DNA from: Pedobacter sp. MC2016-14
GTDB lineage: Bacteria > Bacteroidota > Bacteroidia > Sphingobacteriales > Sphingobacteriaceae
Direction of reading: 5' to 3'
Assembly (NCBI RefSeq): GCF_020991475.1
Contig: NZ_JAJMPA010000004.1
Coordinates: forward strand, 186,001-250,000
Length of the DNA: 64,000 nucleotides
A program made the position numbers and the translations under genes. A model generated the notes under the pieces. It was not told the DNA's origin. It did no database searches and saw only the letters and a program-made list of their open reading frames with translations. Shown here piece by piece: positions 44,681 to 53,549 of the stretch (position 1 is its first letter; every line of letters begins with the position of its first letter).

Positions 44681-46381
44681 ATGAAACACATGGTTAAAAA
44701 ACTTCTTTTCATTTCTTTATCACTTTTATTTACAGAAATCAGCTCTGCCCAGGATTTTAACAGAAAAAACCTGGAACAAACCATTCAAAATGGCATCAAA
44801 AAAGCCTATGCAGCGTCAGTAAGAATATGGGGTATAGATACGCTGACCGGCAAACAAAACAGTGCCCAATTTAGCGGTGTGATAATAGATGCAGCAGGAC
44901 ATATTTTGACTGCTGCCCATGCCATTGTTCCCGGAAAAAAGTATAAAGTAATTTTTACTGATGGTAAAGAATATACGGCTGAAGGTCTGGGAAGAATGGG
45001 TTTTGAACCTAAAACCGGCAGGCCGGATGCTGCTGTAATCAGGATTATTGAGAAAGGAATATGGGCCTTTGCAGAAATGGGCTGGTCATATAGCCTAAAG
45101 GTAAATGAACCCTGCATTAGCATTGCTTACCCTACTACACTTAACCAGTCTTTACCAACTGTACGTGTTGGCCAAATTTCAAATCCGCTTACGGTATGGG
45201 GCTTTGTAGAATCTACCCGTAAAATGGAACCGGGAGATTCGGGAGGGCCATTATTTGACTATATGGGTCGTGTGGTTGCTTTGCACAGCAGAATTGAAAG
45301 AGCAGAAGATGTTAATTTTGAGATTCCGGTGGATACGTATAGGAAATACTGGTCTTCACTTACAATTGCCGAAGACTACAAAGCCTACCCTACTCAAGAA
45401 GATGCGGTTAAGACTGATCCAAAGGAGGCGGGCATTATAGCAGTTAAAGAATTGGAAAACCTAACGGCTACGCAACTAGGTGTACAAGGTAAATTTGAGG
45501 CCTCCACTGTGCTCATTAAAAGCAAAATAAAAGGGCAGGATCAACAAATTAATGGCACTGTACTTTTACCAGATGGAAAAGTATTCAAACCCTCTGTTAA
45601 AGACGGAACCTTGATATTGAGTAAAAGCTCTATGGTTGGAAGTGAAGTCAAAATTATATTGCCTGGTTCTGAAGTTGCTGAAGCTACAGTGGTTGCCAGA
45701 GATAAGGAAAATGATTTGGTATTGTTGAAAATTGCGATAAAACTAAAGAAAGGTGTAAAACTTAATCCATCGGATACAGTTAGCTTAGCCTTCCGGGACA
45801 TTGGAAGATTTTTAATTTCTCCTATGACTGCTGCTTCGGATAACAGACTAAGTGTGTTGAGCAGCGGATATATAAATCAGCCCATAAAATTCAGCTCAGG
45901 ATATTTTGGTGCATCTGCTAATTTCATTAATCAACAAATCATCCTCACAAGGATTAATCCCGGCAGTCCGGCAGAACTTGCTACATTAGAACTGAAAGAT
46001 CAAATTACTGGCATTAATGGTGTACCCATTAGCAAACCAGAGCACTATGGCGCGGAATTGATGAAATATGCGCCGGGCGATACAATCACGATACAAGGTG
46101 TAAGGGCTGGAAACAATTATAATTTAAAAGTGGGTTTAACAAAAATGCCTGCCAGACCTGTTGTTCATCCGGCAGATTTGTTTGATGGTGGCAAAAGCTT
46201 TAGGCTTGATGGCTTTGAGCGGGTATTTGCTCATGATGCAATTATAAAACCTAATGAATGTGGCAGTCCTGTATTTGATGCCGATGGAAAGTTTTATGGG
46301 ATAAACATTGCGAGATTTAGCAGAACATCAACATTGGTTGTTCCTGTAATTATGATTCAAAAGTTTCTAAATAACTTATAA
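44681..46381 (+). CDS. Secreted tandem trypsin-like/PDZ serine protease
   Basis: 566-residue exported protein; signal peptide ~1-24 (SLLFTEISSAQ). The first trypsin-like domain (~35-225) has a complete triad: His 80 (LTAAHAIV), Asp 116 (RPDAAVIRI) and Ser 187 (EPGDSGGPLFD). The second half is a degenerate trypsin-like domain (~270-566) with an inserted PDZ domain (~420-490: INPGSPAELATLELKDQITG). There the His position reads Ser in ILSKSSMV, Asp is kept in KENDLVLLK, and the Ser motif reads N-E-C-G-S-P with Cys 527. So one active and one probably inactive or altered catalytic unit are fused. It likely works in the periplasm or at the surface in protein quality control or processing, like HtrA relatives. 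It stands between locus D and hut, with no operon partner. Confidence 0.82.
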   Translation: MKHMVKKLLFISLSLLFTEISSAQDFNRKNLEQTIQNGIKKAYAASVRIWGIDTLTGKQNSAQFSGVIIDAAGHILTAAHAIVPGKKYKVIFTDGKEYTAEGLGRMGFEPKTGRPDAAVIRIIEKGIWAFAEMGWSYSLKVNEPCISIAYPTTLNQSLPTVRVGQISNPLTVWGFVESTRKMEPGDSGGPLFDYMGRVVALHSRIERAEDVNFEIPVDTYRKYWSSLTIAEDYKAYPTQEDAVKTDPKEAGIIAVKELENLTATQLGVQGKFEASTVLIKSKIKGQDQQINGTVLLPDGKVFKPSVKDGTLILSKSSMVGSEVKIILPGSEVAEATVVARDKENDLVLLKIAIKLKKGVKLNPSDTVSLAFRDIGRFLISPMTAASDNRLSVLSSGYINQPIKFSSGYFGASANFINQQIILTRINPGSPAELATLELKDQITGINGVPISKPEHYGAELMKYAPGDTITIQGVRAGNNYNLKVGLTKMPARPVVHPADLFDGGKSFRLDGFERVFAHDAIIKPNECGSPVFDADGKFYGINIARFSRTSTLVVPVIMIQKFLNNL

Positions 46382-46433
46382 GAAGACAGCATTAACGATA
46401 ACCCTCAGTTATCAACCAATGATGTAATTGGTA

Positions 46434-46465
46434 TTTATAGGCATAGACGACATCAATTATATTTG
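46434..46465 (+). promoter_or_regulatory. Probable promoter of the hut operon
   Basis: TTTA (46434-46437), 20-bp spacer, TATATTTG (46458-46465). This matches the Bacteroidota housekeeping promoter TTTG-N19-21-TANNTTTG with one change in the -33 box, and places the start of transcription near 46471, just ahead of the GTG start of hutH. Confidence 0.6.
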
Positions 46466-46486
46466 TCTGAATCATATAAATATATT

Positions 46487-48058
46487 GTGAAACAGATTTT
46501 TGAATACGGTACGGAGGTGCTTACAGTAAGTAAGGCCCTAGCTATAGGTAAAGGATTACTAAATGGAATTTTAAGCGAAGCCACAAGAGACAAAATAAGG
46601 CAAAGCAGTGCTATTGTTGAAAAAATAGCCCGTGCTGATAAAGCGGTGTACGGGATCAATACTGGCTTTGGACCGTTATGCACCTCGATGATTTCTGCTG
46701 AAGACACTAAAAAACTTCAGGAAAACATACTCAAAAGCCATGCAGTAGGAATTGGAGAACCTATCGCAATAGAAATATCAAAGCTGATGCTGGTTCTAAA
46801 ACTCCAGGCATTGGCGCAGGGTTATTCTGGTATCCAGGAGGCTACACTCGACCGTATGATTTGGCATCTGGAAAATGATGCCATCCCTGTGGTACCCAAA
46901 CAAGGTTCTGTTGGTGCATCTGGCGATCTGGCACCTTTATCTCACCTTTTCCTGCCATTGATTGGCTTGGGAAAGGTCCATTACAAAGGAAACATTGTTT
47001 CCACGGAAGAACTTTTAAAAGACCATGCAATGGCACCAGTTGCTTTAGGTGCAAAAGAAGGTTTGGCCTTAATTAACGGAACCCAGTTTATTGCTGCTCA
47101 TGCGATAAAAGCGGTGGAGAAGCTACATAATGTATTGACTACAGCAGACATTACCGCTGCCATGATGCTAGAGGGTTTGCTGGGCTCTGCAAAACCTTTT
47201 GAAGAACAATTACACTTACTAAGACCCTATAAAGGTAATTTGCATGTAGCGGCGCATATCAGAAATCTACTGGATGGTTCTGAAATTGTACCCTCGCATG
47301 CCAATTGCTCCAGGGTACAGGATCCATACTCTCTGCGTTGCATTCCACAAGTTCATGGTGCATCGCGTAATGCCTGGCTTCACTTAAAAGAAATGCTGGA
47401 AATTGAGATAAATGCGGTAACAGACAACCCTGTAATTTTTAGCGAAGACCTAACCATTAGTGGCGGTAATTTTCATGGACAGCCGATGGCCATGCCTTTG
47501 GATTATGCCTGCCTTGCTGCTTCGGAGATTGGCAACATATCTGACAGAAGAATCTACCTTTCGTTGGAAGGCAGTACTCCTGGCGTTCCCAAATTATTAA
47601 TGAAAGAAACCGGTTTGAACTCTGGCTTTATGATCCTTCAATACACTTCCGCAGCATTGGCAAGTGAAAATAAAGGATTGTGTTTCCCAGCGAGTGCCGA
47701 TAGCATTCCAACCTCGTTAGGTCAGGAAGATCACGTAAGCATGGGTTCTATTAGCGGTCGCAAGGCCCTTCAAGTGATAGAAAACGTAGAGAAGATCTTG
47801 GGCATAGAACTTTTTTGTGCCGCGCAGGCAATGGATTATCATGCACCTTTAAAGTCGGGCAAGATCATCAATGCTATCCATGAGGCAGTACGTGCAAAAG
47901 TACAGCACCTGGAGCAGGATCAAATTATGTACGACCTGATGCAAACGACCATCGACATGGTAAAAAGTGGCGAATTGTTGCAAATAGCTAAAGCAACAGC
48001 TGTTGCAGAAAAGCTAACTTACAGCACAGAGTTTAGTACTTACTTTGAAGAATTTTAA
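46487..48058 (+). CDS. hutH: Histidine ammonia-lyase
   Basis: Removes ammonia from L-histidine to give urocanate, the first step of histidine degradation. It contains the MIO-forming Ala-Ser-Gly in GSVGASGDLAPLSHLFLPLI, the YGxNTGFG motif near the N-terminus, and the family segment FHGQPMAMPLDYA. About 523 residues. I place the start at GTG 46487, because this gives KQIFEYGTEVLT, lining up with the usual M-x-x-F-x-Y-G-x-x-x-L-T beginning. A TTG at 46463 would lie inside the -7 promoter box. First gene of the hut operon; hutI starts 1 bp after its stop. Confidence 0.95.
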   Translation: MKQIFEYGTEVLTVSKALAIGKGLLNGILSEATRDKIRQSSAIVEKIARADKAVYGINTGFGPLCTSMISAEDTKKLQENILKSHAVGIGEPIAIEISKLMLVLKLQALAQGYSGIQEATLDRMIWHLENDAIPVVPKQGSVGASGDLAPLSHLFLPLIGLGKVHYKGNIVSTEELLKDHAMAPVALGAKEGLALINGTQFIAAHAIKAVEKLHNVLTTADITAAMMLEGLLGSAKPFEEQLHLLRPYKGNLHVAAHIRNLLDGSEIVPSHANCSRVQDPYSLRCIPQVHGASRNAWLHLKEMLEIEINAVTDNPVIFSEDLTISGGNFHGQPMAMPLDYACLAASEIGNISDRRIYLSLEGSTPGVPKLLMKETGLNSGFMILQYTSAALASENKGLCFPASADSIPTSLGQEDHVSMGSISGRKALQVIENVEKILGIELFCAAQAMDYHAPLKSGKIINAIHEAVRAKVQHLEQDQIMYDLMQTTIDMVKSGELLQIAKATAVAEKLTYSTEFSTYFEEF

Positions 48059-48059
48059 C

Positions 48060-49313
48060 ATGGAAGAGCAGTATTGCCTGATTGGGCCAATTTCGCAATT
48101 GCTTACCCTTTCTGATTTACCAGAACGCGGAGCACTAAAAGATGAACTGTTACAGCCTTTACCGGATGCAGGAATCTTGCTTTGGGGAGAACTGATTTAT
48201 AAAACCGGAAGTTATACGGATTTAGTAGCAGAAGCTACAGCTTTAAAAGCAACATTTGTAAGACTGGAAGGGGATTACGTTTGCTTGCCTGGTTTTGTAG
48301 ATGCACATACACACATCTGTTTTGCCGGTTCTCGTGCTAACGATTATGCATTGAGAAACGCAGGAAAAAGCTATTTGGACATTTCTTTGGCTGGTGGAGG
48401 AATCTGGGACACGGTACAGCACACCCGGAAGGCAAGTGTAGAAGAGTTGGTAGCACTAACCACGACTCGTGCTCAGCGACATTTGCAGGAAGGCGTAACC
48501 ACCATTGAGGTTAAAAGTGGGTATGGCCTTAATGTGGAGGAAGAATTGAAAATGTTAAGGGCGATTAGACTGGCCGATGCGCAAAGCGGGGCCGATTTGG
48601 TTGCAACCTGCCTGGCTGCACACACCCTGCCTAAAGATTTTGAAGGTACACATAGTGATTACTTAGAAGTAATAGCGGAGCAACTTTTCCCAGTTTTGCA
48701 ACAGGAACAATTATGTACAAGAATAGACGCTTTTATAGAACAAGGGGCCTTTTCGGCAGAGATGATTGGTCCTTACTTTATCAAAGCACAGCAATACGGC
48801 TTTACAATTACCGTGCACGCTGATCAGTTTAGTGCCGAAGGAAGTACTGTCGCAGTAGCATTTAATGCCATAAGTGCCGATCATTTAGAAGCCAGTGGGG
48901 ATAAAGAAATCGAATTACTGGCTTCAAGTAATGTAATTGCTGTTGCATTACCGGGGGCATCTATAGGATTGGGATGTGCCTTTACCCCCGCCCGTAAAAT
49001 GCTGGATGCGGGAATGAGTTTGGCCATTGCAAGCGATTGGAACCCTGGTTCTGCACCTATGGGTGATTTGTTGACCCAAGCTGCTATACTCGGGACCTTT
49101 GAGAAACTGAGCAATGCAGAAGTTTTGGCGGGCATTACTTACCGGGCAGCACATGCACTAAACCTGCACGACAGGGGACAACTCACACCTTCTTTTTTAG
49201 CAGATTTCAACTTGTTTGCTGTTGCTGATTATAGAGAAATCCTTTACCAGCAGGGGAAACTAAAACCTGCACAAGTATGGAAAAACGGAACCTGTATGTA
49301 TAATGCCATTTAA
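48060..49313 (+). CDS. hutI: Imidazolonepropionase
   Basis: Hydrolyses imidazolone-5-propionate to N-formimidoyl-L-glutamate (third step). About 417-residue amidohydrolase with metal ligands in FVDAHTHICFAGSR and TVHADQFSAEGS, the substrate-binding SGYGLNVEEELK, and the late Asp motif ASDWNPGSAPMGD. The ATG at 48060 follows the hutH stop by 1 bp; an in-frame TTG at 48045 lies within hutH and is less likely. Cytoplasmic enzyme. The next gene, hutU, supplies its substrate. Confidence 0.95.
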   Translation: MEEQYCLIGPISQLLTLSDLPERGALKDELLQPLPDAGILLWGELIYKTGSYTDLVAEATALKATFVRLEGDYVCLPGFVDAHTHICFAGSRANDYALRNAGKSYLDISLAGGGIWDTVQHTRKASVEELVALTTTRAQRHLQEGVTTIEVKSGYGLNVEEELKMLRAIRLADAQSGADLVATCLAAHTLPKDFEGTHSDYLEVIAEQLFPVLQQEQLCTRIDAFIEQGAFSAEMIGPYFIKAQQYGFTITVHADQFSAEGSTVAVAFNAISADHLEASGDKEIELLASSNVIAVALPGASIGLGCAFTPARKMLDAGMSLAIASDWNPGSAPMGDLLTQAAILGTFEKLSNAEVLAGITYRAAHALNLHDRGQLTPSFLADFNLFAVADYREILYQQGKLKPAQVWKNGTCMYNAI

Positions 49314-49324
49314 ACGCTACTGAC

Positions 49325-51325
49325 ATGAATTTTAAAGAAGAGATTTTACAGGGAATTCCGGCTATATTGCCTGCAAAAAAAGAATACAATACGGCGGTTA
49401 ACCATGCACCGGTACGTAAAGATATTTTGAGCACTGAAGAAAAGAAACTGAGTTTGCGCAATGCATTAAGGTACTTTCCGGAGGAATGGCATAAGGAATT
49501 AGCACCCGAGTTTTTGGAAGAACTGAAAACTTATGGCCGCATTTACATGTACCGCTTTAAACCAGCTTACGAGATTTTTGCCAGACCATTAACGGAATAT
49601 CCATTTAAAAGTCTGCATGCCGGTTGTATGATGTTGATGATCCAGAACAACCTGGACCCGGCAGTAGCGCAACACCCTGATGAATTGATTACCTATGGTG
49701 GAAATGGCAGTGTATTTCAAAACTGGGCACAATACCTGCTCACCATGCAATACCTTGCTACAATGACTGATGAGCAAACGCTCAATATATATAGCGGGCA
49801 CCCGCAAGGTCTATTTCCTTCTTCTGCTGCTGCGCCCCGCGTAGTAGTAAGCAATGGGATGATGATCCCCAATTATTCTAAACCGGATGATCTGGAGAAG
49901 TACAATGCCCTTGGGGTAACTCAATATGGACAAATGACAGCGGGTTCTTATATGTACATTGGTCCGCAGGGAATTGTGCATGGCACTGCGATCACGCTGA
50001 TGAATGCTTTCAGGAAAAAGCTGACAAATGGAGAAAGTCCGGCTGGGAGGGTATTTTTAACCGCAGGGCTGGGCGGAATGAGCGGCGCACAACCTAAAGC
50101 GGGTAACATCACGGGTTGCATCACAGTTTGTGCAGAGATAAACCCTGCAGCGGCCGCTAAACGTAAAGCACAGGGATGGGTAGATGAGTTAATTGAAAGT
50201 CCTAAAGATTTAATAGCACGTGTACGAAAAGCCATGGCAGCAAAAGAAACGGTTTCCCTGGCTTACATTGACAACATTGTAGAGGTCTGGGAGTTGTTTG
50301 ATCAGGAAAATATTGCTGTAGAAATAGGTTCAGACCAAACTTCATTACACAATCCATGGTCGGGCGGTTACTATCCGGCAGGACTAAGTTTTGAAGAATC
50401 CAATACCATGATGGCAGAAAACCCTTCTCTTTTCAAGACTAAGGTACAGGGGTCCTTACGGAGACATGCTGCAGCAATAAACCGGCATACAGCAAAAGGA
50501 ACCTACTTTTTTGACTACGGAAACGCATTTTTACTGGAATGCAGCCGAGCGGGCGGCGATGTCTTAGCCAATAATGGAATTGACTTTAAGTACCCTTCTT
50601 ATGTGCAGGACATTCTGGGACCCATGTGCTTTGATTATGGATTTGGGCCTTTTAGATGGGTATGCACTTCTGGAAAACCAGAAGATTTGAAATTGACCGA
50701 TCAGCTGGCACTGGAGGTGATGGAAGAAATTAAATTGGAGGCACCAGCAGAAATTCAACAGCAATTGCAGGATAACATCACATGGATTAAAGAAGCGGCA
50801 CAGAATAAACTGGTGGTAGGCTCACAAGCCAGGATTTTGTATGCCGATGCAGAAGGAAGGGCAAAAATTGCCGCAAAGTTTAATGAAGCTGTCGCATCAG
50901 GCCTTTTGTCTGCACCTGTGGTACTGGGTCGTGATCACCATGATGTAAGCGGAACCGACTCTCCCTTTAGGGAAACCAGCAACATCTATGATGGCAGCAG
51001 TTTTACTGCGGATATGGCCATACAAAATGTAATAGGCGATAGTTTTAGAGGTGCTACCTGGGTATCTATCCACAATGGTGGCGGCGTAGGCTGGGGCGAA
51101 GTAATTAATGGTGGTTTTGGGATGGTACTGGACGGCAGTATGGAAGCCGGGCAAAAGCTCCAAAACATGTTGTTTTACGATGTTAATAATGGCATAGCGA
51201 GGCGCAGCTGGGCACGCAACAAAGAGGCAAACTTTGCGATAAGAAGGGAGATGGAAAGAACCCCTTCCCTGCGTGTAACTTTACCAGAAATGGTAGATGA
51301 CGAATTGTTAAACGGCCTGTTTTAA
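49325..51325 (+). CDS. hutU: Urocanate hydratase (long form)
   Basis: Adds water to urocanate to form imidazolone propionate (second step), using tightly bound NAD+. Shows the NAD-binding GLGGMSGAQPKAGNITGC and the urocanase signature around the active-site Cys (FGPFRWVCTSGKPEDL). At 666 residues it is about 110 longer than the Pseudomonas/Bacillus enzymes (~555). The extra length is mainly in the N-terminal region (HAPVRKDILSTEEKKLSLRN) and after the signature (~500-560). Long-form urocanases occur in Bacteroidota. Starts 11 bp after hutI. Confidence 0.94.
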   Translation: MNFKEEILQGIPAILPAKKEYNTAVNHAPVRKDILSTEEKKLSLRNALRYFPEEWHKELAPEFLEELKTYGRIYMYRFKPAYEIFARPLTEYPFKSLHAGCMMLMIQNNLDPAVAQHPDELITYGGNGSVFQNWAQYLLTMQYLATMTDEQTLNIYSGHPQGLFPSSAAAPRVVVSNGMMIPNYSKPDDLEKYNALGVTQYGQMTAGSYMYIGPQGIVHGTAITLMNAFRKKLTNGESPAGRVFLTAGLGGMSGAQPKAGNITGCITVCAEINPAAAAKRKAQGWVDELIESPKDLIARVRKAMAAKETVSLAYIDNIVEVWELFDQENIAVEIGSDQTSLHNPWSGGYYPAGLSFEESNTMMAENPSLFKTKVQGSLRRHAAAINRHTAKGTYFFDYGNAFLLECSRAGGDVLANNGIDFKYPSYVQDILGPMCFDYGFGPFRWVCTSGKPEDLKLTDQLALEVMEEIKLEAPAEIQQQLQDNITWIKEAAQNKLVVGSQARILYADAEGRAKIAAKFNEAVASGLLSAPVVLGRDHHDVSGTDSPFRETSNIYDGSSFTADMAIQNVIGDSFRGATWVSIHNGGGVGWGEVINGGFGMVLDGSMEAGQKLQNMLFYDVNNGIARRSWARNKEANFAIRREMERTPSLRVTLPEMVDDELLNGLF

Positions 51326-51335
51326 ATTTTCTAAG

Positions 51336-52136
51336 ATGAACAGTTATAAAATCACCCACCCTGTTGCCAACCGAATCCCTATTTTACTGAGTATCCCGCA
51401 TTGTGGAACTGCTTTTCCGGACGAACTGTTACGGGAATACAAACCGGAAATGCTGCCACCGGATGATACGGATTGGTTTGTAGATGCGTTGTATGATTTT
51501 GCCACACAAATGGGTATTACTACTATAGCTGCAAATTACAGCAGGTGGGTAATTGACCTGAACCGCAATCCGGATAGTACACCATTGTACAGTGATGGCC
51601 GTGTGATTACGGGTTTATGTACCAGCAGCAACTTTTTAGGAGAACCTATTTACAACGATGAAAGAACTTTAGTAAATGCCGATGAAGTGGAACGGAGGAA
51701 GTCGCTTTATTTTGACCCTTACCAACAAAAAGTAAAGGAACTACTGGATGAGCTAAAAGCAGAGTTTGGGACTGTAATGCTTTGGGACTGTCACTCGATA
51801 CGGAGGTTGGTACCCTCGATACAGAAAGAGGCCTTCACTGATTTAATTTTGGGGACTGCAGACGGGACTTCAGCTTCGGCATCCTTAATTGACACCGCTT
51901 TAACACAACTTTCGGGCAATTTTAAAATCAATCACAACCATCCTTTTAAAGGCGGCTACATTACCAGGAATTTTGGACAACCAGCACTTAACCAGCATGC
52001 CTTGCAATTGGAAATGAGTAAAGATCTTTATATGGACAACAGTGAAACACGATATGATGAGGCGCGAGCGCTACACATGCAAAGTGTACTAAAACAATGT
52101 TTGACCGCCATGAACACCATACTACAAACCCTATAA
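51336..52136 (+). CDS. hutG: N-formylglutamate deformylase
   Basis: 266-residue member of the N-formylglutamate amidohydrolase family, which splits N-formyl-L-glutamate into glutamate and formate. Conserved blocks: SIPHCGTAFPDELL, VIDLNRNPDSTPLYSDGRVI, and the metal-binding LWDCHSIRRLVP followed by NHNHPFKGGYITRNFG. With hutF next to it the cell uses the five-enzyme route in which formimidoylglutamate is first deaminated to formylglutamate. 10 bp after hutU; hutF follows 5 bp after its stop. Confidence 0.93.
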   Translation: MNSYKITHPVANRIPILLSIPHCGTAFPDELLREYKPEMLPPDDTDWFVDALYDFATQMGITTIAANYSRWVIDLNRNPDSTPLYSDGRVITGLCTSSNFLGEPIYNDERTLVNADEVERRKSLYFDPYQQKVKELLDELKAEFGTVMLWDCHSIRRLVPSIQKEAFTDLILGTADGTSASASLIDTALTQLSGNFKINHNHPFKGGYITRNFGQPALNQHALQLEMSKDLYMDNSETRYDEARALHMQSVLKQCLTAMNTILQTL

Positions 52137-52141
52137 CCGCC

Positions 52142-53431
52142 ATGAAACACTATAAATTCTCTGCATTGCTGCTTAAAAACGGCTGGATGGAACCTGCCTA
52201 CGTTGGAGTGGACGACAAAGGTATCATCACTTATCTTTCTTCAGAAAAACCTATCTGCGAAGATATTGAAATTGTACATGGTGCTGCCGTACCAGGCTTT
52301 CAAAACAGTCATTCTCATGCCTTTCAATATGGTATGGCCGGTATGGCTGAAAGACATACATCAGGAACAAAAGATGATTTTTGGAGCTGGCGTGAAGCTA
52401 TGTACCAATGCGCATTAGCTCAGGATCCGGATCAGTTGCAAGTGCTGGCCACCACGCTTTACCAAGAAATGCTTAGACATGGATATACGCAGGTAGCGGA
52501 GTTTCATTACCTGCACCATGATAAAAACGGAAATCCTTATGACAATAAAGCTGAAATTGGGGAACGCTTAGTTGCCGCAGCTGCAACTTCAGGGATAAAA
52601 ATAACCCTGGTTCCGGTGTTCTACCAAAAAGGATCTTTTGGAGAGGCTCCTCAGGAAAGGCAAAAGAGGTTCATCTCTTCTACGATGGAAGACTACTTTG
52701 AGCTCTTGGAGAGCAGCAAAAAAGCGGTTGGACATTACCATAACGCAAGTCTGGGTTTTGGTGTACATTCTTTAAGGGCGGTAGATGCAGCCGATATCAT
52801 CCGCACTTTTGAGCAAGGGCCTAAAGATCTGCCTTTCCATTTACATGCGGCAGAGCAACTGAAAGAAATAGCAGATTGTACGGCATACCTGGGACAACGC
52901 CCTGTAGAATGGTTGCTGGACCATTTGCCCTTGGATCATCGTTTCAATTTGGTGCACTGTACCCATATGAGCAGCGAAGAAACAAAAAAACTGGCTTTGA
53001 GCGGTGCAAATGCAGTTTTGTGTACTGGAACCGAAGGCAATTTAGGAGACGGGATCTTTAATTTGAAAGATTATGCAAGTTATGGTGGAAAATGGTGCTT
53101 GGGTACGGATAGCCACATTTCATTGAATCCACTGGAGGATTTGCGTTGGCTTGATTATACACAACGGATGCTGACGCATCAGCGAAATACTTTTGACAAT
53201 GGTGCGAGTACCCTGGTAAAAAACACTATTCTTAATGGTAGACTTGCCATGGGTAATAGCGGTAATAAAGATTATTTTGAAATTGGCAGGGCCTTAGATG
53301 CCGCGGTTTATGATTTAAAAAGGCCTTTATTAAAACAGGCAGCAATAAGTGATTTGCTGCCTGTGATAATTTATACGGCTGATTCTTCAGCTTTACTTGG
53401 AACCATGGTTGATGGAAGTTGGATCCGTTGA
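52142..53431 (+). CDS. hutF: Formimidoylglutamate deiminase
   Basis: 429-residue amidohydrolase that deaminates N-formimidoyl-L-glutamate to N-formyl-L-glutamate plus ammonia. Metal and substrate motifs: FQNSHSHAFQYGMAGMAER, FHLHAAEQLKEI, LVHCTHMS, CTGTEGNLGDGIFNL and LGTDSHISLNPLEDLRW. The ATG at 52142 is chosen; an in-frame ATG at 52097 lies within hutG. The enzyme is about 20 residues shorter than the ~450-residue Pseudomonas form, ending abruptly after VDGSWIR. The DNA for the last third of its C-terminal 50 codons contains a near-copy of a sequence found again at 60333-60385 beyond locus E, so the 3' end may have been reshaped by a rearrangement. Last gene of the hut operon, convergent with locus E. 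Confidence 0.92.
   Translation: MKHYKFSALLLKNGWMEPAYVGVDDKGIITYLSSEKPICEDIEIVHGAAVPGFQNSHSHAFQYGMAGMAERHTSGTKDDFWSWREAMYQCALAQDPDQLQVLATTLYQEMLRHGYTQVAEFHYLHHDKNGNPYDNKAEIGERLVAAAATSGIKITLVPVFYQKGSFGEAPQERQKRFISSTMEDYFELLESSKKAVGHYHNASLGFGVHSLRAVDAADIIRTFEQGPKDLPFHLHAAEQLKEIADCTAYLGQRPVEWLLDHLPLDHRFNLVHCTHMSSEETKKLALSGANAVLCTGTEGNLGDGIFNLKDYASYGGKWCLGTDSHISLNPLEDLRWLDYTQRMLTHQRNTFDNGASTLVKNTILNGRLAMGNSGNKDYFEIGRALDAAVYDLKRPLLKQAAISDLLPVIIYTADSSALLGTMVDGSWIR
53324..53371. repeat. Near-repeat copy 1, inside hutF 3' end
   Basis: A 21-mer (53324-53344) and a 20-mer (53352-53371) are exactly matched by 60340-60360 and 60366-60385, with small differences only in the 5-7 bp between. The element holds a 10-11-bp hairpin, acaggcagca / tgctgcctgt, whose U-run (AAAA on the plus strand) lies on the minus side. 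Here it is coding sequence of hutF (RPLLKQAAISDLLPVII). Confidence 0.9.
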
Positions 53432-53511
53432 TCCCATAGCTTCCGCCAGCTTGGAAATCAGTGCCTCTCCCCGTAGGTTGCATAGATGTATATATTTCAT
53501 AATAAGGTTTT

Positions 53512-53539
53512 AAAAAGGACAAGCGTACTAGCCTGCCCC
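53512..53539 (-). terminator. Intrinsic terminator of locus E
   Basis: On the minus strand: gggcaggc, 6-nt loop, gcttgtcc (8 pairs, two G-U), then TTTTT. It starts about 10 bp after the locus E susD stop. Confidence 0.75.
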
Positions 53540-53549
53540 TATGTAAATG

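Noticed and set aside
53335..53364. The hutF-internal hairpin as a terminator for the hut operon
   Set aside because: It lies within the coding sequence about 70 bp before the stop and has its U-run only on the minus strand.
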